Shown: positions 35,392-46,619 of the stretch, piece after piece
How the letters are laid out: every line of letters starts with the position of its first letter
How positions within the stretch are numbered: the stretch's first letter is position 1
Assembly: GCF_051622035.1 (NCBI RefSeq)
Contig: NC_135366.1
Span: 10,175,001-10,239,000 of the forward strand
Length of the DNA: 64,000 nt
DNA from: Arctopsyche grandis
Lineage: Eukaryota > Arthropoda > Insecta > Trichoptera > Hydropsychidae
Direction: 5' to 3'
Notes under the pieces: model-generated
The model's database searches: none
Told to the model about the DNA's origin: nothing
What the model saw: the letters and a program-made list of their open reading frames with translations, nothing else
Position numbers and translations under genes: made by a program

Positions 35392-38300
35392 CTTTCAAAT
35401 TACTGAGATGAATAGTGAAAAAAATACTTTTTCGAAGAAAAAAAAAATTGACATGCATGGACACACATCTCATCATGTATTCAGATATCATTCATCTACA
35501 TGTTTATATACATTTATTACATACATATATGTATACGTATGTATTTCCCGTACACCGGTGTGTTGAATACACATTTCGAAATTATTTCTAACTTAATTTC
35601 TCACCTGGGCAATATGCTAGTTACAAATATATTAATAAATGCATGTTTTATGTATTTGCTCTTGTACAGTTATTTAATTTTTCTGTGTATAAATACATAT
35701 AATCATGATTGATTTTTTTTTTACTCAAAATAGTTATAAACATGAAATGATCTTAAATTAGATTATGTCTTTGTATTATTTTTTTAGCATAATTTACCTT
35801 AAATTTAATTTTGATATAAATATTTGATTTTTTTATTGTGGCTCTTGATGCATGTTTTTATAAAATCTTGATTTTAATTTTAAAATTAATTATGTATTTT
35901 TTAATTTATCATTAATTATTTATATTTTTAACACAAAATTAATGCATTCAATAATTTGGCACAAAACTTACAGGCACAACTTTATTATCACTTAAATTTT
36001 GCTTTACGACAAAACATTGAAACAATAACATTGGAAGTGTTCTTTCTGGAGAATATTGATATTCCATAATTAGCATTCCTATCCTACTTATGAAAACTTA
36101 CTTTTGAATTATTGAAATTGTTTCATACACGTAGCACTTCAAAGGATTTACTATATTCATCCCGAGTTTAAAAAAAAATGAAAATACTTAACGTGTAGTA
36201 ATTTTTAGTAATGGCGTATATGGAAATGTTCGGAAACTGCAGTCACTCTCCACAAAGTTCTACAGAGTTTCTCCGACACTCTGTCCACGCGTATAATTCA
36301 GAACATTCGGCGAGTCATTTTGTATCGTCATCCCAATTTCAACAACTGACCAACGCATCATTTGGATTGAATAATAGTCAGAACGGACAAAGCATTGTCA
36401 ATAATGTTCTTGGATGTAATCAGCAATTAACACAAAGTCATACTCTGCATCACTTCAGTATTTCCTCGGGAGGTGGAAATAACAATCAACAAACCATAAG
36501 GTAAAAAAATTGAATTATGTTAAATTTATCCATTTACTATTATTTCAGCATGGTGTAGATTATTATTTTATTTTTTAAAGTGGATTTTCTTCACCTCTGA
36601 AGTCCCCTAATTTTATTAGAGAAGATTCCATAAAATCTGATGCCTCATCCATAAATAGTTTATCAACAAATAGTTCGAATCTACCAGTGAATGCTATCAC
36701 CTCCTCAATTCCACCAGCATTACCACCAAAGAAAATAAAAGCTAAACAGGTTAAATAGTTTTCCCGTATATTCACTAGATTTTGAAGTATGTAGTTATTC
36801 CTTAATTGACACATTATTTTTTTATGATTTTTAACAGACTCCGAACCATTCACCTGCTAAACCACCTCTCAGTCCAAAACCCCCACTTGTGACCCAAACT
36901 GGAACATCTTCACCAACAACACCTGGGCCATTGACGTGCACCACACCAAATGGACGAATTTCTACAAGTCCTGCCCCAAGATTCCAATTCGATCCTCCAT
37001 CGGTGATAATCGAAAATGCCTTATTATTAGTAAATTTCCAACTTTTGTTTATAATTTCTTTTGAAATATATGTATATTCAAATGTTTTGTCTTCATACTT
37101 TGATAGATAATGATGAACTATATAAATGCTCTTTTTAGAATGCTGAAGACGATCAGTGGCAACAGAATGCAAACAAACCGGGGAAATTCCCCGTTGAAGA
37201 CTTAGATTTGGAACCGAGAACAAATGCTAGCTCTAGTCCAAGTAGTCGCGATGCCGATCCTAGTTTAGAAACTGAGGTACTATTACATAATATTTCAAAA
37301 GTGGAGTATTCAGTATTCTTTGAGAAAAGTAAATTTTGTGATAACTCAAACTTTTGACTTTGTTTAGACTGAAAATGAACCTGATATAATATTAGAATTG
37401 GATGTATCTGCAAGACTTGTGCGGAAACGACCTACGGAAGATGGCCCGGAAATAAGAGGTGGAAATCCAGATGCGCTTATCGTACATGCCATAAAATGTA
37501 CCAAAGGTAATATTAATTTTTAATCTTAATATTCATCATTTTCATAATGCTGATTATGATTTATATTTCTTAGCATTATTTATAATAATAAAAATTCATT
37601 TTTCATTCCATTAATCATGTTTTTCACTTACTGCCGCTTTTTGCAGATAAAAATACAGGTAATCATTAGTTTGTAACTTTTATTTATACTGGTCATTTTT
37701 CATCATTTGTTTTCTCAAATCATCGTAGATGTATAAACCTCTGTACAATATTATTTTTCGCAGATTTTTCTTATCAAGAGGCATTCCTAACTACATATAG
37801 AACATTCGTATCCCCGTTGAATTTAATAGAAAAACTGAATAGAAGGCATGCATTTTTAGCAAGACACGGTCAAAATACTAAAGCTAGGGAAGTCCAATCT
37901 CTGTTGACGAGAATTGTGGGTGATCTTACGTACGTATTTTAGTTTTTTCATTTTTCTGTCAGTATTAGATTGTATATAAATTTAGTTTTTAAATTTATAT
38001 GTTTAGAATGGCTGATATGGATAATGAACTTATGGTAACTATTATGGACTTTGTATATGGCTTAGTTTGCTCTGGAGATTTAGCTATGGCCAAAGTTTTA
38101 AGAGTTATAATTTTAGAAAAGTACAAGGCAAAACAACTAGCGGTTAGTATATATATATACTTTTTCGATTTAACATATTATGTATAGAACTATATATCTA
38201 CATACCTATTACATATTGTTTTATATTAAAAATATGTGCTCATTTTTTACAGTTGCAGCAACAACAATCTCTGGCAGCTGGACTTCAATGGACCGCCACT

Positions 38301-39265
38301 GTTTCAGCACGACGTGATTCGGTGCTTGAACAAAAAGCAGAAGCAGTGGCTGAACAAATGACGCTGCTAGACGCAGAATTATTTACAAGAATTCCACCGC
38401 CAGAAGCATTACTTTGGGCGCGAGATCAGTGTGAAGAAACGAGTCCAAATCTTACTAGATTTACAGAACATTTTAATAAAATGAGTTATTGGTAAGCAAT
38501 GTTGAAGATTTTATTTAAAATTAATTTTCCAATGAAAAGCCCTGGTTGTTTAACTTTATTGTATTATTTTCAGGGCACGATCTCGTATATTAGAACAAGA
38601 GGAAGCCCGTGACAGGGAAAAATATGTGAGCAAATTTATCAAAGTCATGAAGCATTTGCGAAAAATGAATAATTTCAATTCATATTTGGCGCTACTGAGT
38701 GCTCTTGATTCTGCTCCTATTCGCCGTCTTGACTGGCAAAAACATATCATTGATGGACTCAAAGAATATTGTGCTCTCATAGATAGCAGCTCAAGTTTTA
38801 GGGCTTACAGACAGGCATTAGCTGAGACACAGCCTCCTTGCATACCATATATGTAAGTTTATTTCTTCGGACATTAACATAACTCGGTATAGTCTCAAAT
38901 TTATACATAATTTTTTTTACAGAGGATTAGTATTACAAGATTTGACATTCGTTCACATTGGTAATTCGGACTTGTTACAAGACGGAAGTATCAATTTTTC
39001 AAAACGTTGGCAACAATATCATATATTGGAAAATATGAAACGTTTTAGCAAAGCGTAAGTATTTGTACTTCGATAATTTCTAATTCACTATACATTTAGT
39101 TGATTATATATATTTATTGATTATAGCCAATACACTTTCAAAAAGAATGAGCGTATAATTGCAATGTTTAACGGCTTTGACGATGTATTAAATGAAGAAG
39201 CAATGTGGCAAATATCTGAAGCGATCAAACCAAGAGGCAGTAGAAAGAACAACTCCAACTCTTAG
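25432..39265 (+). CDS. C3G: Rap guanine-nucleotide exchange factor 1 (C3G)
   Basis: Coding exons: 25432-26200, 30776-30950, 31476-31569, 31646-31754, 31839-32032, 32107-32275, 32347-32488, 32565-32639, 32719-32849, 32930-33107, 33181-33837, 33972-34090, 36209-36500, 36581-36749, 36838-37029, 37139-37276, 37368-37506, 37764-37929, 38007-38142, 38253-38491, 38574-38852, 38923-39054, 39127-39265. All joins keep frame (1610 aa). C3G activates Rap GTPases downstream of Crk adaptors. Seen: a Ser/Lys-rich N-terminus with a KSLxNLA motif twice; the conserved helical N-terminal region (~265-470); PxLPxK motifs PPLPPK, PALPVK, PPLPIK and PALPPK; the REM domain ([13 protein letters not shown]); and a CDC25 catalytic domain ([46 protein letters not shown]). 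The GTG at 25426 was rejected as start. Exon 1 is the least certain because it is joined by phase only, across a 4.6-kb intron. Upstream non-coding exons are not identified. Confidence 0.93.
26884..27866 (-). mobile_element. hAT element with degenerate transposase remnant (C3G intron 1)
   Basis: Ends CAGGCCCGGCCC and (reverse complement of right end) CAGGGCCGGCTC, flanked by ATTACACA and ATTATACA (7 of 8 bases identical), as expected for hAT. On the minus strand, about 27600-27300, the C-terminal transposase/dimerisation region is recognisable: [19 protein letters not shown], then, after a frameshift and a stop, [15 protein letters not shown] and FASAKSRK. It is therefore dead. About 980 bp long, a large internal deletion relative to an autonomous element. 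Confidence 0.8.
27867..29458. other. C3G intron 1, unassigned part
   Basis: AT-rich intronic DNA. A GC-richer minus-strand frame (29393-29148, 81 codons) has a good start context (AAGATGG) and a basic C-terminal half, but no recognised domain. It ends directly beside the hAT-like element. It may be an old transposon piece. Confidence 0.35.
29459..30417 (+). mobile_element. hAT-superfamily element with transposase remnant (C3G intron 1)
   Basis: TAGAGTTGCCAACA at the left and the inverted TAGGGTTCCCAAGTG at the right, each followed inward by AAGAGAACAT, are flanked by an exact 8-bp duplication, ATCAAACG (29451-29458 and 30418-30425). The plus strand at 29645-29848 encodes a transposase C-terminus across one frameshift: SRQWTKE, then [28 protein letters not shown] and an acidic tail. 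A smaller insertion with a CAGTGCTTCCCAAATTGG end seems nested at about 30104-30300. Confidence 0.75.
31100..31335 (+). mobile_element. tRNA-derived SINE, copy E (C3G intron 2)
   Basis: Body only: TTGACTTCAAGTCGATCG, TTGTTGAAACGGTTCC and ATTTGAATATGATTTCAAA. The head is degraded and the tail hairpin is absent. Confidence 0.65.
35102..35125 (+). CDS. C3G: Candidate 24-nt C3G microexon
   Basis: A pyrimidine-rich tract and CACTTCAG precede TGTTCCAAAGTGTCGCTTAT plus TCGG, which is followed by the strong donor GTGAGT. The length is a multiple of 3 and the phase (1 to 1) matches both neighbours. Inclusion changes ..KKKH-IMAYMEMF.. to ..[20 protein letters not shown]... It sits between the PPLPIK motif and the conserved MAYM block, where vertebrate C3G reads straight through, so it would be an optional insertion. 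Confidence 0.55.
35311..35389. repeat. (AT)n microsatellite
   Basis: About 79 bp of uninterrupted AT dinucleotides inside C3G intron 12, 186 nt downstream of the candidate microexon. It gives spurious Ile-Tyr open frames. Confidence 0.95.
37647..37658 (+). CDS. C3G: Candidate 12-nt C3G microexon
   Basis: CCGCTTTTTGCAG precedes ATAAAAATACAG, followed by donor GTAATC. Phase 1 is kept on both sides. Inclusion changes [12 protein letters not shown] to [16 protein letters not shown] at the start of the REM domain, in the linker just before its first conserved helix. Both splice sites are good, but a 12-nt exon can also arise by chance in a 257-bp intron. Confidence 0.45.
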
Positions 39266-40150
39266 GATAATCGTATTTTTTTGTTTGTTTTATAAATAAA
39301 TATTCAGTTCAATCGGTTTTGTATTGATATTTAATTTGTAAATTATTTTTATATTTCTTTTGGCTGTAGATATATCATCAAATGTATCATTCGTTGATTT
39401 ATCCTCCAAATGTTTGGTGCCAAGTATTAAAACATCATTTTAAGAATAATGCCAAATATTAAATAAGTTTCTTTGTCATGAGAAACGCATGTACTGTATG
39501 CAGATCTGTAGTTATACATACATATATGTATAATCTCCTATGAATATGTACATTAAAAATACACAATTTTCCATTTTAAGTAATTATAATATCTCGGTCA
39601 AATTAACTCGATCATCGGAAATATCTTAATGTTATAATTTCAAACCACCCCATCTTCCTTTAACTACAATTCTGCGTATGTGCACAGATACACATACACA
39701 CATGTACATATCGATTGTGTGATATTCTATTATTGGTAATATCAGTCGCATTTCAGTATAGACTATTTTATAATAATTAATTGAATATGCAAATTGCATG
39801 TAGCACCATTTAATATTTATTTACTTTTATTGTTAAAACTATTTATTCCTATTAAAAGATCAATTTTTAACGACAATGTCTAACTACATGATTTTTTTTT
39901 TTTTTATTGTTTTGTCATGAATTTATTTATTGAAATGAGTCATTTAGATTTATAATTTATGTACTATATTTGTAAACATACTTGTATTAATTTTGCACAA
40001 AAATATTAATGTGTAGTAAATACTATATGATATTGAAGATATTATTAAATTATTGTATATGTATATAGTAAGAGAACAGTATGTCAGTCGGATTTTAATA
40101 GTGGAATGATACGATGTGTGAATAAATTCTATGTATATTTTTTCATTTAT
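39266..40150 (+). other. C3G: C3G 3' untranslated region (probable)
   Basis: AATAAA signals at 39295-39300 and 40121-40126 are the likely alternatives, giving 3' UTRs of about 50 or 880 nt. No other gene begins here. Confidence 0.5.
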
Positions 40151-43100
40151 TGTTCCATGTGTATTTTATTTTTAAATTAAATATACTCTTAACATATTTG
40201 TGTTTTGACCAATGTTATAATGAATATTTTGATTGGTCAGACTACGAATACATATGTAAATTATATGTAACATCTTTATGTTGCCATCTCAGCGTACCAA
40301 AATGCTGATGTAATATTACTAAAACATTTTGCGTAATATTTTGACAGTATTATACCAGTATTGTTGATTTTGATACTGGTATTGCTACGGCTTAAGATGA
40401 TTCTAAAAATTATACTAGTTTTGAAAACGATACAATGGCTTAAATGGAGCTGAGCCGTTCGCTCAGCAAATCAACCCCCGGGACTGGAACAGCCGCAATG
40501 TGTACACCAAGAGATTATTAAATATAATTCAATTTAGACGAAATATAAGCATCGTTGTTTTTGCATGAACGTAGTTGAAATATTGCATGCATTTCAGAAT
40601 AATGTTAATATTCAAATAGATCTTTAGGCAATCGGTGAAATTTTTCCTTACTGGATAAAAGCTAAAAGATTAAATTTATCTACTATTGTTATTGTAGATT
40701 AACTCGATCACTATCGTCATTATGTCTTCGATTAACTAAAAGAAATATCATATTTTAAACGTTTTGATATAAGCTTGCCTAATTGAAGTTTGGTGCTCAC
40801 TTTTCAAAGACATTGCAATAATTATCTGCCTTCTAGCACTCCTTGAATTACAACTATTAGTTGTTTATAATGCTTTGACATTATATCATAGTGTATTTGT
40901 TGATACATTAGCATACGTGAACATATTTCTTGCTGAAATAAGTGTTTTACAGACGAATCGTGCCATTCTTCATCAAAATCGTTATATGAAATTATTCCAC
41001 AATTTTATTTTTGCTATGTAATGAAAGCTTTTCATGACATTCATAATATCAACATGAATTATTTTCATTTTGACGTTTTTTTCCCCTCATTCAGATTGTT
41101 CCCAGATATTGAAATTTAAATGAAATTAATTAATAACGCTACTTAGGTAGGTAGTGGTCTAATTAAATCATCATCTAGTCCAAAAGATATTTTGTATTAT
41201 ATAATTAATCTTATAAGTTACACGTATGTGTATTAAACCTTATCATACAATGGTATGTAAAGCGTTTAATACATTTTTTTTGGAAAACGGCACATCTCTA
41301 ATTCTATTTATATTTGTATTTACACTCAATTTATGACATTTCAATTGTACATACATTCATATACAGTGATTTAAACTATGCTTTTTTGTTATTCGTGTAT
41401 TTCTTCTTATGTTACGGTTGTTATTTTGTATTAGGTTTATGATTTGCATTATGAGATATAAATATATTTGATAATTTTTTTAATTGATCTATTTACATTA
41501 TTTTCATTAATAAATTTTTTTATTTATTTTTTGTTTTATTATTTTTTTTTTATCTCACTCAGCAGATTTTTTTCCGGTGTTAACTTTCGGGTTTAAAATT
41601 TTTTTCTCACATGTATATTGTCATCATTTTTAATTATTTACTTGCAGTTTTAAACTTTAAAAGAATAATCGGAATCTTCTCGGATTAAAAAAAAATGAAA
41701 AACTTCAGGAGAGAAGGGTATTTATATGAATATTTATAGAATTTATTAAATTGAAACACATAAAAGGGAAATTGGAACTAATATGAACAACGACATTAAA
41801 GTTAAGGGAATTTCAATAGTGAAATATACAAGAAGAAACATAAATTGAACGAAATATTATTTACTATAAAGCTGTGATATTTTTTAATTAAAAAAAATCT
41901 TTTTCGTAAAATCTGTTTAAGCACTCTATACACGTTTACACTAAAATAGGTTTCTAATTTACTGTAGGGTTCAATGTGTGTATTTTTTTACCATAGATAT
42001 AAACGTTTAAAGAAGTATTATTTTTATGAGAATGCTAAAGGACTATCAGAATGACTGGCATACTAGCGTAGGTTGTGAACGTTTTGAGAATAGATAAGAC
42101 TTATTGACGAATTAGAGTTCTTTGAAAGAATGTTTGCTTTAGTATTTTGTTTACACTTATTTATGGAATGAAACCACATTGAATATATTTTATAATGTTG
42201 AAACCCAAATCAAAAAACTATTTTTTTTTTATTTTTGGGGAAAAACTCATTTATATTTCAATCTACATATGTATATGTATGTACGTATATTTTTCTATGT
42301 ACTGATTTTAAAAAAGCCCGAAAGACGAACCCATTTTGATCTTATTTCATAGTGTAATTGATTTATACATTTTAATTCCTAATTAATTAAGATGGTATAC
42401 ATATATTGTAAATTAATTGGTGTGTTTATGTAGAATACCCGTATAGGAATTTTCTGTAGTAAAATTAGTGCATGCGTTGATTTTATTGCTAAAATTTTAA
42501 TTCTAGAATAATTGATGGAATATTATTATGCTTACAGTTATTTGTTGTAAATGTGTAATAAATTATTTTAATTTTTATCAATTGAATAGTGAATACATTA
42601 CATGATATCATATTTAGATAGCAATTGTGTATAATTATAATAAATGTGTAATTTATAAACTTGAAACTTTTATGATTGTTCATATGAATGTTATGGATTT
42701 ATAAAAAAAAATTTCATAATTAATCGAATGTCCAAATCAATGACTGAGCTATTTGAGTGGTATTTAAATGTGTATATGTCGAAAATATTTTAATATAATT
42801 TTTATTAATGACTACTCAATACTTTGCATATATAATATACAATTTAATCGCAAAAACAATAGGCTCTCATTTGAATGTTCGTACAAATGGTATTATTTTG
42901 CATCAGTTTTTTGTTTTAAATGACCAAAATTTAATCATAGAAAATGAAAAGCAATATTTTCCAAAATGATCGATACCGTAACAGTTTAATATTACGTGCA
43001 TTGGGATAGTTTTTACAATTGAAAAGTAATCTTAAATGCATCAAAGCAATGAAGTACACAATGTACGCAAATGCCAGTACAAATATCATATTAAAATCTA

Positions 43101-43340
43101 AATGATCGTTTACAGTGCATGCAATGGAATTTACATTGTATAACATTTTCCATATAATCGGAACAATATATGTTTTTAAGTTAATTGAAACGTAAAGCAA
43201 CATATAAACACCATTAATATTATATAATTATAAAAGTTCAACGCTCTAAAACATGTACCATTTTTATTAAAAATTTACTGTAATAAATGTACATAATTTA
43301 ATTCACAACAATGTCAATTTTTGGGCCATATGTACGATTT
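40151..43340. other. Intergenic AT-rich DNA
   Basis: No supported gene or element. It is about 75% A+T, with TATGTA repeats and long T runs only. Confidence 0.6.
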
Positions 43341-43803
43341 AAGGTCCGTTTATACTAGCCAACAGCTCGGCACAACACTGCACGGAAAAGACTACTTCTA
43401 TTCATCACCGCCCGTTTTCGGCACGTTCATACTTATTTTGAAGTGCAAGTTTATTTTTGAGTGCAAGGCAGAATTGACTAAAATATACATTACAGAGTGT
43501 TACGATACGGCACAATATTGCTTACTTTCCAAAAATATTCATATGCAATGGCGGCACTTTCATTGGTACGGGTGCAATGACCACTATGGCGTAACATTAT
43601 GCGTGAATATTTCCACAGTGGTCAAATAAAACCAGTTCTGCTTGATATTTCTCGGTGATATGTACTGCTGTATAATATGAATAGATCGTGTTGGTTACTG
43701 CTGTTACGTTACGCACATATTACGGAATGTATGAATGTCTCCATATAGAATGTATTAAAGAATATTTTTCGTGCAGTTGTGCTGTGCTAGTATAAATGAA
43801 CCT
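43341..43803. mobile_element. Inverted-repeat MITE (AAGGTNCRTTTATACTAGC family)
   Basis: The left end, AAGGTCCGTTTATACTAGCC, pairs with the right end, whose reverse complement is AGGTTCATTTATACTAGCAC. Both are followed by CACAAC..TGCACG. The right-hand part carries the GTCCAT..TGTATTAAAGAATA block shared with 18600-18788 and 47932-48531. The 102-codon frame at 43321-43629 lies across it and is an artefact. Confidence 0.65.
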
Positions 43804-44804
43804 GTATACGTTGAAAATTAGTATATTTGTGTAAAAAAAAAAGAAATAACTATCGACTGAATAAATGTTAATTTTCAACGAAAAAAATTGTTTACTCATA
43901 ATGTAAATACTGATTTATGTGTATTTACATAGGAGTAAGAATCACCAACTTTTTCAAGTACACAAACACCAAAATACAACAAGCAAACTTAACGAATATA
44001 TCAATGCTTTAAATAACCAATGTTTTTTGTACACTTCAACGATTTATATTTTTGAGGTTGTTTTATATGACTCATTTTTGATGTGTAGTGTGCCACAGTA
44101 TGGTAATTACGAATAACGTTGGCAATCGCCGTTTTAATAATGAAAAAATAACCCCACTGAACTATGACTTAAATTTATTATATAAATGTTTTCAAGGTAC
44201 ATGACTGACCTATTGTAATGCCTTATTTAAAAAGCTCATCATGTTTACTTTTTATAATTTGCTTGGATGTTTTATTTGTGAGCATATAATAATAATTCAA
44301 AGGCCTAATGAGTGTGTAGATGTAATGAAAAATCTAATAAATTAATTAAAATCTAAACTTGTGTATTTATTTGTTATTATATTTATATTTGCAGTATTTA
44401 ACGCAAACCTACAAACACAGGGAGTGCCGGAACCCCATTTAGGGCTGTTTCAGATACAGATATATTAGGAAAAGGAGTAAGGCACGGAGACAACATATCT
44501 CCTAAACTAATCAATGCGGTGCTTGATGGGGTTTTCAGGAACCTTAAATGGGACACAGCAGGAGTAAGTATCAACAGTCGCTTCATGAGTCATCTTCGGT
44601 TCGCAGACGATATAGTTTTAATAGCTCGCAATCCAGCTGACCTACTTAACAGACTAACACAGCTATAGAGGGAAAGTAGGATTAAAATTAACGTAGATAA
44701 GACCAAACTAATGTTCAATAGTTATTGCATGCCTGATAGCATTTCATTAGATGATAAAATAGTAGAAGTAGTAAATAATTATTTATATTTAGGTCAAATA
44801 ATAG

Positions 44805-45180
44805 GGGTCTACCTGACGGGCCTGAATGTAAAACGCCCGAGAACGCAAATATCGGAAGGCAAAGATCGAAAATCGAAAGATCTTAAGTCGAAAGATAAAA
44901 AAAAGGGTGCATGGTAAACGGTACATACTCACTTAATTTGCGCGAGCAGGATACAACAGGAACAAGAGGAACAGGCTTTTCCTCCCGTATTAATGTGCGC
45001 GCGCAGAATACGGGAGGAAAAGCCTGTTCCTCTTGTTCCTGTTGTATCCTGCTCGCGCAAATTAAGTGAGTATGTACCGTTTACTATGCGCCCTTTTTAT
45101 TTGATCTTTCGATTTTCGATCTTTGCCTTCCGATATTTGCGTTTTCGGGCGTTTCACATTCGGGCCCGTCACGGAGACCG
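44805..45180. mobile_element. 376-bp palindromic element with 9-bp target duplication
   Basis: The ends GGGTCTACCTGACGGGCC and (reverse complement of right end) CGGTCTCCGTGACGGGCC start arms of about 180 bp that pair almost completely, meeting at a 15-nt spacer near 44995. It is flanked by exact AAATAATAG at 44796-44804 and 45181-45189. The uninterrupted RTE copy at about 18870 shows a matching empty site. A 9-bp duplication plus long inverted arms suits a Mutator-like non-autonomous element. It has no coding capacity. Confidence 0.88.
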
Positions 45181-45649
45181 AAATAATAGATATGTCCGGT
45201 AGTAAAGAAGAAGAAATAAAGAGATGTATGAAATAAGGATAGAGTGCATTTGAACGAATGAATGTCTTTTTTATATCAAAAATGCCACAAAGTACACAAA
45301 TTCCAATGCACTCAAAGAAGTATGGATAACGGCATAACAAGGAAAGACAGGAAGCGGAATACATGGGTGAGAAGTATGACAAAGGTAGTGGACATAGTGA
45401 ATAGAGTAAAGAGATTTAAATGGCAATGGGCGGGCCACGTGGCTAGAAAAATGGACGGAAGGTGGACAAAAGAACTGATAGAATGGTTCCTGAGAGAATG
45501 CAAAAGGTTAAAAGAAGGCCGCAAGGAAGATGGGTAGAGGAAATTAGGAAAATGTCAGGTGAGATGGATGAGAGTTGCGCAAAGCAGAGACAAGTGGAAG
45601 CGTGTTGTAGAGGCCTTCATCCAGCAGTGGATGGTGAGTGGCTATAGAT

Positions 45650-45878
45650 CAGGAGTGGCCAAATCGTCGACCGCGTAGCTATTTATAGTCGCCCACCCGT
45701 CCTATATGTCATCACCTTCGGGCTATATAAGAGGTAATTTTACTTAAGATACCGTAAGCTGAAAAGTATGCGAACCGCTGACTTAACACCGGCAGTCTAC
45801 TAACACAATGTTAGTAGACTGCCGGCAATAATTTAAAAAGTAGGTCGCCTGTAGTGATCAAAAGTTTGGCTACCCCTG
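45650..45878. mobile_element. hAT-like MITE in the RTE 3' end
   Basis: Ends CAGGAGTGGCCAAAT and (reverse complement of right end) CAGGGGTAGCCAAAC, 229 bp, flanked by an exact 8-bp duplication, CTATAGAT (45642-45649 and 45879-45886), which is itself RTE sequence. It contains a perfect 17-bp-stem hairpin at 45789-45825. Confidence 0.9.
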
Positions 45879-45960
45879 CTATAGATGATAATGATGATAT
45901 TTAAATTTTATTAGGACGCAAAAATAATTTACATACATAGAAACGATGTAAAAAGTGGAA

Positions 45961-46300
45961 TCTATATATATAAAAATAAATGTCTGTGTGTGTCTTATAG
46001 GCTCCTAAGCCACTGAACATATTACGATGAAACTTTCAGAATTTGTTGTATGCATGTCCGGGAAGATTACTGTGAAAAAAAACGGGAAAAACGAGAATGA
46101 TTGTCATTGCAACGCAATAATTTCAAATGTGTTCGCTGCCTGCGTTTTTCCGACAAATGGGATCGGGAACGAGAATGAGAACGAGAAAGGGAACTGGAAC
46201 GGGAATGAGAACGGGAATGGGAATGAGAACGGGAACGGGGACGAGAACGGGAATTGCATGCGTTATTATGGCATTGCAACGCATGCCTGAGTTCAGCTAG
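45961..46300 (+). mobile_element. Non-autonomous Helitron
   Basis: Starts TCTATATATATAAAAAT directly after A (45960) and ends CAGCTAG directly before T (46301). A hairpin, GCATGCGTT / AACGCATGC (46256-46264 / 46278-46286), lies 14 nt from the end. 5'-TC, hairpin, CTAG-3' and insertion between A and T are the Helitron hallmarks. The interior has a GGGAATGAGAAC-type minisatellite at about 46160-46255, the source of spurious Asn/Gly/Glu repeat frames. Confidence 0.85.
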
Positions 46301-46619
46301 TATATAATAAAAACACTACGGAAAAAAATAAGACTTCAAAATTGGTACATAAATAATTTTATTTTTAGTGACTTCGTGTATTATAAACATTCTATTTATA
46401 TAAAGTGTTTGAAAAGAAAATACATACACACATTGTAAATATATCAAATACATCAAAAATAGCTTTTGGATATCCAAAATCTGAAAATATTAGTTTTTAA
46501 AGGTGTAAAAGATGTGTTCCTTTAAGTGTGAACATAATATAATTTACGTAAAATAAACTTTAAATAAAGGAATAATAAGTTAAATTTTACATTAATATTG
46601 TGCTATAGTTTCAAAAACG
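46301..46619. other. LRRC57 downstream region
   Basis: AT-rich 320 bp between the Helitron and the LRRC57 stop. It should hold the LRRC57 3' UTR and poly(A) signal (TTTATT on the plus strand occurs near 46352). Nothing else is seen. Confidence 0.5.

Larger units (their letters stand above)
34091..36208. other. C3G: C3G intron 12 (2.1 kb)
   Basis: Intron between exons 33972-34090 and 36209-36500. It is mostly AT-rich filler, with a candidate 24-nt microexon at 35102 and an (AT)n run at 35311-35389. Confidence 0.75.
44398..45900 (+). pseudogene. RTE-type retrotransposon 3' fragment with two insertions
   Basis: Reverse-transcriptase remnant: GKGVRHGDNISPKLINAVL, HLRFADDIVLIARN (the FADD catalytic motif), an internal stop, INVDKTKLMFNS and VVNNYLYLGQII. 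The element is then interrupted at 44805-45180, resumes with RKRNTW, RFKWQWAGHVARKMDGRW and VRWMRVAQ, is interrupted again at 45650-45878, and ends in a GATGATAATGATGAT tail. It is colinear with the copy at 18801-19273, which lacks both insertions. The stop and frameshifts leave it inactive. Confidence 0.88.

Noticed and set aside
35044..35566. Long Ile-Tyr repeat reading frames on both strands
   Set aside because: Pure translation of the (AT)n microsatellite inside a C3G intron.
36541..36580. Alternative acceptor TATTTCAG at 36541-36548 for the following C3G exon
   Set aside because: Using it brings an in-frame TAG after a few codons; the AAAG acceptor at 36580 keeps frame.
43321..43629. 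102-codon plus-strand frame
   Set aside because: It lies across the left half of an inverted-repeat MITE; no homology and no independent support.
46027..46290. Asn/Gly/Glu repeat frame and its Ser/Arg antisense
   Set aside because: Both are translations of the Helitron minisatellite.
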